Shown piece by piece: positions 56,949 to 64,000 of a DNA stretch of 64,000 bases (within the stretch, counting starts at the first letter, position 1; each line of letters opens with the position of its first letter). The stretch is from NCBI GenBank assembly GCA_035771165.1, contig JAWNZC010000470.1, forward strand, positions 3,923,501-3,987,500, read 5' to 3'. Below the pieces are notes generated by a model. That model did not search any database. It saw only the letters and a list, made by a program, of their open reading frames with translations, and had not been told where the DNA came from. This DNA comes from Paragorgia papillata (taxonomy: Eukaryota > Cnidaria > Anthozoa > Scleralcyonacea > Coralliidae). The position numbers and the translations under genes were made by a program.

Positions 56949-59900
56949 ACTATTGTTGCCTTTGTTATTGCATGTTGTTGTCATTGATGTGGTCGTCGTC
57001 GCCGTCGCTGTATTGTATATTGTTTTCATTGCTGTTGCTGGAGATGTTAATTTTGGCTGGAATTAGTCCTACCATTATTCTACCATTATTCTGCATGGTT
57101 ATATTTCCAAGCGTGTTTTTAATATTGTTGCTTGTTGCATCCTGTCGTCTTTGTACAAACAATGACTGAAAATGTAGCGTTATAACTTTGTTTAACAAAT
57201 TCACTATAGTCAAACATCTTCATGAAGCAAGTAAACATATAATGATGGAAGGAGAAGGAGAAGTAGAAGGTGACGAAGAGGAAACAGAAAATGGAGAAGG
57301 AGATATGGAAAAACAAAACCATGAGCAACAATACGATGAGCAAGGTAAATGTACTTAAGTTTGTATATTATTGTCAACCTCGTACCCAGGGCATTTTGCC
57401 TCCACGCCGGGAGGTCGGCGAAAATGGCCCTGGCATCGGCTGGTCGATTCTATAATCTGATTGGCCGGTTTAAGAACTCGATTAATTCAGATAGAGTGTA
57501 ATTTATTTATGAAAATTTGAATTGTGATAGACCGACTCTGCGAAGTTTACCCAAAGAATGGAAACGATTAACGATAGCTTTGGTTAAAGTCAAGAACAAC
57601 ATTAGATATATGTTTGTTCATGACATTTACATGTATCCTGGATAATCGTGGGAGTATGAAGAATAACGCTACCCAGTTCCTTTTATGATGAAGGTTCACA
57701 TGAGTGAGTCGGCAGAGCGTTAAATATTTCTCATTTATTATTCATGTATACGTATTATACAAAAACAAAACACAAAGACCGCATAAATTTTCTTGCCATA
57801 ACACCCCAAAATTCTGGGTGTCACGTGACCAGCCGATGCCAGGGCCATTTTCGCCGACCTCGCAACGTGGAGGCAAAATGCCCTGGGTACGAGGTTGTTA
57901 AAGTAGTAGTGAAAAGCCTTTATTTAGGCAAGCTAGGCCTCATCTATACTAAAGTTGTTTTCTATGAGGAACATGTTAAACAACGTAATGATGTATAACT
58001 TCAAATATTAAAGAATAAAATACTAGTAAAAATTTTTTCACAATATTTAATTAGAACTATATTAAACATCGTGAACAGCAATTGCACTTCTAGACATATA
58101 GGAAGGAACTGCATGCATGGAACAAATTTCACATTTTTTCTCTACTGTAGCAAAAATTCATTTTTATACTTTTTGTTTTGGGAAGCTGTTTATTTTAAAA
58201 TAGATCAACCAAACAATTTGGCGTCACACCATGTACAACTTTATAATGTAAATATTATTCAAATTAAGTACTATAGCATTACTTAGATCAACTAAAAGAC
58301 ACGACAATAAGTGTAGACATCTCATCCTTTTAAATACCTCAACAAGTATCCTTGTGTATAACTACTGTAGAACTAGAAATATTTTGAGATTATACAACTA
58401 GCCAGAGATATATATATATAAATTATTACATGTATAAACAATTAAAAAATAACTAAATTGCAGAAAGTACATTTGCCAAAGCAGTACATGGCATGCCTGT
58501 CCGCACCATATTTTTGAACACTAACAGTGCCACCCATTTTGAAAATGGTGGTTTCATTCATGGCGGCGTGAATAAAGAAAAGTTACAGGCAAACGTACCT
58601 AACTACCCCGTTTACGCAGTTTACATGTTTGCTATTAATTTCACAACTGTCGAACATTTTTCCGATTAAAAAGAATAACTAAAAGTAACAGTAAAATAGA
58701 AAATCACGATTTACTCTGACAAAGGCCTTTGACCAAAACGTCAGTTACTCAAAATCTGGCCTGTGAACTTCTTTATGCGTCGTGACACAGTGCATACGCA
58801 GTACTCTACGTTTACGCTAAAATACATTTTTATTTGTTTTACAAGGTGGTGTCTGTCAAGATGAGTTTGACAACTGTGCTACACTAGCATCGTCTGGAGT
58901 GTGTAATACGTCAAGGGAGGCCATGAAGAAACACTGTGCAAAGACTTGTCAACTTTGCGATGGTAACTACGATGATTCTCCTTTGTCATGAATATGAAGA
59001 TTTACCACGCCTAGCGGGACTGCTTTTCAATTCTTACTAGTAAAAATGTTATTAGAAAAATCTGCTGCACTAATTCTGTACGAACAAGCGAAACATATGT
59101 AATGATATACGAAAAGAATTAAAGAATGTTATAACACAAACTAAAAACAGTTGTCCTTGATAATTCATAAATAACTGGAATTAATAACAGTCTGTAATTA
59201 TAATCATTTCCAATGTTTAAACTTAAAAATTACCATTACACACAAAAGAGATGTTTAAAAAATGCATGCTATGTTAAACGTGATCGTCGGTAACTGACGA
59301 CTTAACTGCATTTTCACTCACTCCTGACATCAAAACAACTACATACAGTCGAGGCAATATGCAATAGCTTCATTCTCCTGAAAGCGAATTTTATAATTCA
59401 AAACTTTTCATATAAAAATTAGTTTCAAATAACATTTTGACTAAGAAAAAAAAGAACTATCATTTCAATTTATATAAGCAATCTTTCACAATACTAAATT
59501 ATGGTAATTGTTGTTTTTACAGATGAAGGGGAAGAACTTCCTCCAGCCACACAAATGAACAAACAAAGCAATGGCGACGATACGTGGACTATAATAGGTG
59601 CAAACGGCGAAAGATTTACAGCAGGTGGTAATCAACAGGGAATACGTAAAGCTTCAATCACCAATGCACAAGTCCAAAGGCTTCTCGAATACGTGAAAAA
59701 ACACGCCCCCCATCTAACACTGAAAAAGATTAAACCAGGAGTGCTGAAACTTATACGAATAAAAGTAAAGAAAGAACCCCATCGCCACAAGTTGTCTTTA
59801 AAGAAGAAGAATGACGGCGAGAAAAATAAGCATAAAGACATGCTACATGATAACTATTGGACAGTTAAAGATAACAAGAAAAAGGAAGAAGTTAAGGTAA

Positions 59901-62900
59901 AAACCAAAGCAGAAAAAACTAAAGGTCGCTTGCTGCATTTTGACCTGTCCCATGTGACAGAAAATTATGAAAATAATGGCAAAGATCATAAGGAAAAAGA
60001 TGTCGACGAGTTTAAACCTGCTGAAGTGTCAGTCCACCATAAAAAGAAACCAAAATCAGGTACTGCAACTTTGTGACTTTCTTTCTAATCGTGTTTTTTT
60101 CTTCGAAAAAAATGGTGAAATTGAAACAGGTATATTTCAGTGTCAGAGATGATCATGCATGTAGCCAATGAAACAATATACAAAAATGGCTGAAACTGAC
60201 GGATTTGTAGATATATTAAACAGCTATAGGGACTTCAATTTACCACTTACTCAACAAGTTAAGTGCCCAGGCACCAGAAGACAAATACAATACGTAATAA
60301 CATATATAATATAAAATTTTTAGAAGAACATTTAAATTTGGCTATACAGCTGAATATATTTCGTTTAAAAAAATTAAAAAACGACCTAAACGTTTGGAAA
60401 AACATCATCAAAATAATCTGATGCATCAAAAAAACGACAGCTACTGTACGTAACTGTCGTCATTTCGTTAATATTTTGCCGTACATAACGTTTTAAACAA
60501 GCAGATGTTGTTGTTTTTTAATCTTGTTTAACTGTTAACAAGATCTATAGTGAAATAGATGTTGTGCATTACAGTTAGACCCAAATAAATTAAATTCATA
60601 CTGTAGTTTTTGTATAGTATACAACAACTATTTTGCTTTTAAACTCGCAGTCTGCTGTTGAGTATTTTCTAATTCGAACAAAACTTAAAACAAGAGAGTG
60701 AATGTTCTATATCAAAGGCCAATGAACGTTCTTTTCTTTTTCAGAAGAGTATTTGAGGCACATTTGTCATCCTATGTGTAAAAAGACTTGCATATCATCT
60801 TGTGCTCCAGGCTGTTGTGCTGGTGAACATCAACACGACTTTCCTCTCTACCATCGCAAGTCCAGTCACTGTCATCCCTTCTGCAAGAAGCATTGCATCT
60901 CGTCGTGTCCGCTGACCTGTTGCGCCGAAACAGAAAAGACTTCCAAAACATGGCATCATCCACACGTGCACCGTATCACGCCCGGTTGCCATCCCATGTG
61001 TAAGAAAAACTGCGTCCCCTCGTGTCCAAAAGCATGTTGTTCCCCAAAACCCGCCAAACCAAAGTCGCATTGCCATCCTCTCTGCAACACCAACTGCCTT
61101 TCCTCATGTCCTCTTAGCTGCTGTAGTCACAAGGACAGACTTAAAGAAAAGTGTCATCCTCTTTGTCGCAAAACCTGTTTGCCATCTTGTCCTGATGAAT
61201 GTTGTGGCAGACAAGGCAAACAGCAAAAATTGCTCATGAAAAGCTCTTCCGTCAAGAATACTGATGACAAGAATATTGATGACAAAGAAGATACAGACGT
61301 GAAGTCCAGTCCTAGTTGTCCTGCATTGTGCCCTGACGTGAGTACCATTTACGATTTATTATACTCGTAAAAACCATCTCAAAAGGGCCGCTTTTCTATG
61401 TGCACAAGAGTCATTTGGCCGAGAAAATAAGTCTCAGCTAGAAAAAGTCGCCAAGAACATTTTATAATTGCTCAAAATTAATATTTTAATCCAGCCTACT
61501 GCATGTAAGATAGCGATAAACATGATAGTGATAACCTTATTACTTCTAATAAACCCAATTCTCTCCTGGCATTACCACCTTAATGTATACATAACTCGCG
61601 ATCAAGCTCCCGGCAACGGCCTCCGTGGCTCAGTGGTCAGAGCATTGCACTAGAATCGCAAGGTCATGGGTTCAATTCCTGCCGGAAGGCCTGTGTAGTT
61701 GAATTTTTCGCAACTGGTCCCGGTTTGGTCTTAAAATATATATATTGTACACTCGAATTTTCCTTCACCAAAAATCCCTAGAATATGCTATGTAATCGAG
61801 TGAAATGCCCAATATTACTAGTGATAAACTTTGTTTGTCCAAATGTAAATAAATTTACGAGAAGGTATCAGCCGCTTGCCGTAAAATTATCCTAAGATTC
61901 AATAAAATCAAACCACTTTTGCAAAACATTGGAAAAACGAGTTTTCGTATATTCGGCAAGAAATGCAAAAGCCATGCGGGACGTCTGACGGCACTAATTT
62001 GTCGATATCGCGACTATGAAACAACGATTAAAAAACGAGTTTCCATAGCTCGATGAAAAACATATATGGCTTATGCATTTCTAGCCTGGTACCCTGGCCC
62101 AATCAAAGAATATGGGCCAGGTAACCACCAAAGACTTCTGCTTTCCTATTGGTTGAAATTTCGCGCGTTTTTATTGGCTATGAGTGAAATTGCAATCGTC
62201 ATAAGTGGATTTAGCCCTGATGACGCGAGAATGAGATTAGTGGTTACCTGGCCCATATTTCTTTTGAAATTGGACCAGGGTACCAGGCTAATACATTTCT
62301 TGCCGTATATACGTAAACTCGTTTTTCCAATGTTTTGCAAAAGCGGTTTGGTGGTTACGCCTCGTACGTGCTGCATGATTAACGTCGTACCACGCGGTGT
62401 TATGACCCTGGGTAAACCTGGGCACGAGGTTGCCTGGGTGATATGCTCGATTTACATGTAAGTGGCTCCCTACTATTTCTTAAAAAGTGGTGAAACTGAA
62501 AGTTTCAACCTCATAAAGTACGTGCTCATGCATATTTCAGAAAATAATAAAACTAAGTTATATACATAGAATAATTTTAAGGGCATCGAATACTTGCTAT
62601 ATATGACAACGGTGCAAGACGTTTCAAAATGACCAAAAATTGACATTTTATCCAATTTATTTCGCGAACAAGTTCCGTGCCTCCAATCTAAGAACATCTT
62701 TCTACAGCTATTCTAAGACTAGTGCTGACGTCACTGCATACTAACAGTAAGTTCGAAGTGCAATTCGCTACAATACCTTTTTAGAAGAAGAATTTCAAAT
62801 GAAGTCGAATCACTGCTGTAGAGAAAAGTTTTCTGACTGCCCCAACCGACTGAGCTGTTGGGACTCCCGGTTGGGGCAGTCAGAAAACTTTTCTCTACAG

Positions 62901-63533
62901 CAGTGATTCGACTTCATTTGAAATTCTTCTTCTTCAATATATATACGCTGCTGAAGGACAACTGAATTAATGTTTATACCTTTTTAAATTTCTGTTCTTT
63001 AGTCTTGTGCTCCTGCGTGCCATAGTGCTTGCTGTAATTCCAAAAAAGGTGAACTAATAACGCACAACAAACCAGTGTCCCACGTGACTCCGTCAGGCTG
63101 TACAGCTAACTGCGTATACGAATGCTTACCTGGTTGTCCACCAGCCTGTTGTATTAAATCACGATCATCTACGCCGAAGACGATTAGTAATCAACAACCA
63201 GTGACGAGTGATACCCAAGTCTCACCAATAATTTTACCACTAGCTCAACCCTATATAAGCCCATTTGTTGCTCCGCCACCACCTCAACCAGTGTTGCCTG
63301 TATACCAACAGGAGATGAATCAACCTATGTTTAGCACCATGGATACTCAAAGTCGAAGCACAGATACCGTGCCTCAACGCCAGTCAGACACAACCAGCTT
63401 CTTCGCACCGAAACATTGTCCTTCATCTTGTTTAACACACTGCAGTCCAGAATGCGTCCGTTCTGACTGCTGTGACTTTGGATTAGATTGTATGGACCAT
63501 GTGTGGAACATTGATTACAGCTTGCAGCAATGA
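53520..63533 (+). CDS. Gene F: secreted ShKT-domain protein with eight CRDs
   Basis: The eight exons 53520-53646, 55185-55241, 56818-56874, 57210-57344, 58846-58962, 59523-60059, 60745-61337 and 63003-63533 join in phase 1 except the last (phase 0), giving 717 residues. A signal peptide (1-21) and Lys-Arg (37-38) are followed by two 19-residue helical exons, an acidic exon (81-125), a ShKT domain (six cysteines, 129-163), a Lys-rich segment (165-343), five near-identical CRDs (351-368, 386-403, 425-442, 453-470, 480-497; pattern CHPxCxxxCxSSCPxxCC), an intron-split CRD (535-552), CRD 7 (574-591), a Pro/Gln-rich linker and CRD 8 (680-698). ShKT domains occur in toxins and in many enzymes and matrix proteins. 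Here it sits in a large structural protein, so I infer a structural or processing role. No named homologue is recognised. Confidence 0.83.
53905..54020. repeat. Palindrome around a (TA)n-rich centre
   Basis: TGCCCCAAAACGTTTGTGAT pairs with ATCACCAACGTTTTGGGGCA across TATATAAGG motifs. It is in gene F intron 1. Confidence 0.65.
54355..54775. mobile_element. Palindromic element, 3629-family member 2
   Basis: It has the same order of motifs as 3629-4108: GTGAAATGGTAATAGAAGAC, TTTGATATGTAAAT next to CTCTGACATCA, then the inverted GACGTCAGAGACCATC and CATTTCACGAGTTTAGACAA. The terminal AAAGGACATTGG segment is not recognisable, so the ends are degraded. Confidence 0.65.
54850..55020 (-). mobile_element. 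Possible Penelope-like 3' tail, with a 55-bp duplication
   Basis: On the minus strand, TGATGAAGGCCTGAGTCAAC then AGGCCGAAAGCTTAACAAAT is a tail pattern I recall from cnidarian Penelope-like elements. The AAATATTTATTTG...AAGCTTT segment is present twice in tandem (about 54852-54905 and 54910-54962). Confidence 0.4.
55425..55740. mobile_element. Inverted-repeat element, AATTATTCGCC family
   Basis: AACAATTATTCGCCGAAGGC and TGAATATCAGTGAATAATAA pair with GTTATTATTCACCGATATTC and GAGGCGAATAATTG. The right flank carries GGCGGCCATTTTGAATAAAC and AATCACCTGTGTATTTATAC, shared with 48100-48400. It is in gene F intron 2. Confidence 0.7.
56914..56947. repeat. (TTG)n microsatellite
   Basis: About 11 TTG units in gene F intron 3. 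Confidence 0.9.
57210..57344 (+). CDS. Gene F exon 4 (acidic)
   Basis: Acceptor CACTATAG, donor GTAAAT. It encodes HLHEASKHIMM followed by a Glu/Gly-rich run (EGEGEVEGDEEETENGEGD) and a Gln-rich end. Phase 1-1. Confidence 0.8.
57375..57897. mobile_element. 523-bp TIR element related to 21042-22293
   Basis: The ends are CAACCTCGTACCCAGGGC and GCCCTGGGTACGAGGTTG. The TIRs extend about 75 bp through GGCGAAAATGGCCCTGGCAT. No exact target duplication is visible. It starts 30 bp downstream of gene F exon 4. Confidence 0.75.
58846..58962 (+). CDS. Gene F exon 5 (single ShKT domain)
   Basis: The exon is one complete ShKT module with spacing C-X6-C-X8-C-X10-C-X3-C-X2-C. Phase 1 on both sides makes it a classic shuffled extracellular domain. 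The acceptor is TTTTACAAG and the donor GTAACT. Whether the Lys-Tyr dyad of channel-blocking members is present: the position after Lys is His here, so the dyad is absent and potassium-channel block is not supported. Confidence 0.85.
59523..60059 (+). CDS. Gene F exon 6 (Lys-rich)
   Basis: Acceptor TTTTACAG, donor GTACTG in phase 1. 179 residues with a short ordered-looking part (TWTIIGANGERF) and then Lys/Glu/His-rich sequence without cysteine. Confidence 0.82.
60745..61337 (+). CDS. Gene F exon 7 (CRDs 1-5 and half of 6)
   Basis: Acceptor TTTTTCAG, donor GTGAGT at 61338 in phase 0 after CPALCPD. The five CRDs share His-Pro after the first Cys and SSC before the fourth unit, and probably arose by tandem duplication. 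Confidence 0.88.
61620..61745 (+). mobile_element. tRNA-derived SINE
   Basis: The A box GTGGCTCAGTGGTCAGAGCA and B box GGTTCAATTCC lie in a tRNA-like head with a nearly paired acceptor stem (GGCCTCC and GGAAGGCC), followed by a body CGCAACTGGTCCCGGTTTGG and TCTTAAAATA shared with 44815-44930. T-arm mismatches argue against an active tRNA gene. It is in gene F intron 7. Confidence 0.6.
62083..62290. mobile_element. Inverted-repeat element, TAGCCTGGTACCCTGG ends
   Basis: TAGCCTGGTACCCTGGCCCA pairs with TGGACCAGGGTACCAGGCTA. Inner arms ATATGGGCCAGGTAACCAC and GTGGTTACCTGGCCCATAT also pair. Non-coding. Confidence 0.7.
62784..62932. repeat. Perfect 65-bp inverted repeat with 19-nt loop
   Basis: 62784-62848 and 62868-62932 are exact reverse complements by hand comparison (outer end GAAGAAGAATTTCAAATGAA, inner end GACTGCCCCAACCG). 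The hairpin ends 70 bp before the acceptor of gene F exon 8. Confidence 0.85.
63003..63533 (+). CDS. Gene F exon 8 (rest of CRD 6, CRDs 7-8)
   Basis: The acceptor TTCTTTAG is followed by SCAPACHSACC, completing CRD 6. CRD 8 has one extra residue before its final pair (CVRSDCC). The stop is TGA at 63531-63533. Confidence 0.85.
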   Translation, partial: SCAPACHSACCNSKKGELITHNKPVSHVTPSGCTANCVYECLPGCPPACCIKSRSSTPKTISNQQPVTSDTQVSPIILPLAQPYISPFVAPPPPQPVLPVYQQEMNQPMFSTMDTQSRSTDTVPQRQSDTTSFFAPKHCPSSCLTHCSPECVRSDCCDFGLDCMDHVWNIDYSLQQ

Positions 63534-64000
63534 GAAAGTGAGAATAGTGACTATTTACCTACCGTTGAAAAAGTATTTTTGGTAGATATATTTATCCTCA
63601 CTTTTTATATCCGCAGCAGATTTTGTCAGGAACCAGTCTGAACTTGTGTGTCTGTTACTGTCAATGCCACGTAGCTGGCCCTGTAAAAATTTAGATTTAA
63701 CAAATAATGAGAAGGTGACCTTGTGTTTTTCTGTACAACATCATGACTGTTATACTGTGATATTTTAGATTTGTGCCTGTAGGGGCAAAAAGGAACTAAG
63801 GAAGGACCAAAACATACCCAAGCTAGATGAGTTTGCGTGTAACCATTGTGAATTCATTAATTATGTACACACACATGAAGAGAATACAACCATATATAGC
63901 AAGAAGACTGGATAGGAAACTGAACATCGTATGTGGCTTTTCAAGTCTGCTGATCATGGATCATGGACGCTGTACACAGTCCGGATAGCTTACACCCCGG
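63534..64000. other. Downstream flank of gene F
   Basis: It probably contains the gene F 3' UTR. I see no AATAAA hexamer that decides the transcript end, and no further coding sequence or recognisable repeat. Confidence 0.4.

Noticed and set aside
58846..58962. Stand-alone ShK-type potassium-channel toxin gene
   Set aside because: The domain has no signal peptide of its own, is spliced in phase 1 on both sides into gene F, and lacks the Tyr of the channel-blocking dyad.
61620..61692. Functional tRNA gene
   Set aside because: The T arm and anticodon stem have mismatches, and the sequence continues into a body shared with another repeat at 44815, so it is a SINE head.
62066..62461. Plus-strand frame of 131 codons in gene F intron 7
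   Set aside because: Half of it lies in the inverted-repeat element 62083-62290 and the rest matches a transposon end. No domain is seen.

Overview
The window is animal nuclear DNA, very probably from a cnidarian. It is AT-rich, its genes have small exons with GT-AG introns, and its intergenic DNA is dense with MITEs, SINEs, LINE remnants and microsatellites. The decisive evidence is six genes carrying the minicollagen-type cysteine-rich domain (CRD, C-X3-C-X3-C-X3-C-X3-CC). This domain is the disulfide cross-linking module of the nematocyst (stinging capsule) wall. I cannot decide between Anthozoa and Medusozoa from sequence alone.

Layout. Positions 1-1820 hold the 3' end of an unrelated conserved gene of unknown function (+). 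Two minicollagen genes follow on the minus strand: A (exons 6397-6337 and 4558-4269) and B (signal exon 23339-23276, main exon 11069-10465). The proposed 12.2 kb intron of B contains a broken CR1/Jockey-like LINE, itself hit by several younger elements. Four plus-strand genes then run in tandem: C (25902-31872), D (36878-42859), E (45746-50657) and F (53520-63533). B and C are divergent, with 2.6 kb between their start codons.

How the genes fit together. All six encode secreted proteins. Each first coding exon carries a signal peptide and ends in phase 1, and five of the six have a Lys-Arg site where a propeptide could be removed. A and B are minicollagens (CRD, polyproline, short Gly-X-Y stretch). 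C to F have no collagen stretch. They join one CRD (C, D), nine (E) or eight (F) to low-complexity modules: Gly-Ser and Met-Pro runs, GYP repeats, acidic blocks, Gln/Tyr/Pro-rich stretches, Lys/His-rich segments and, in F, a ShKT domain. All spliced reading frames close exactly (116, 222, 164, 327, 710 and 717 codons). E and F share a phase-0 intron inside a CRD, which suggests common descent. I infer a locus of co-evolving capsule-wall and matrix proteins. I recognise A and B as family members; C, D and F have domain combinations I cannot match to a named protein, and E is NOWA-like only in having many CRDs.

The rest is mobile or repetitive DNA: foldback elements with TA target duplications (11984-13318, 51184-51948), a MITE with its empty site preserved next to it (27679-28080), a TIR element with a 9-bp duplication inside the LINE (21042-22293), tRNA- and 5S rRNA-derived SINEs, and long tetranucleotide arrays.
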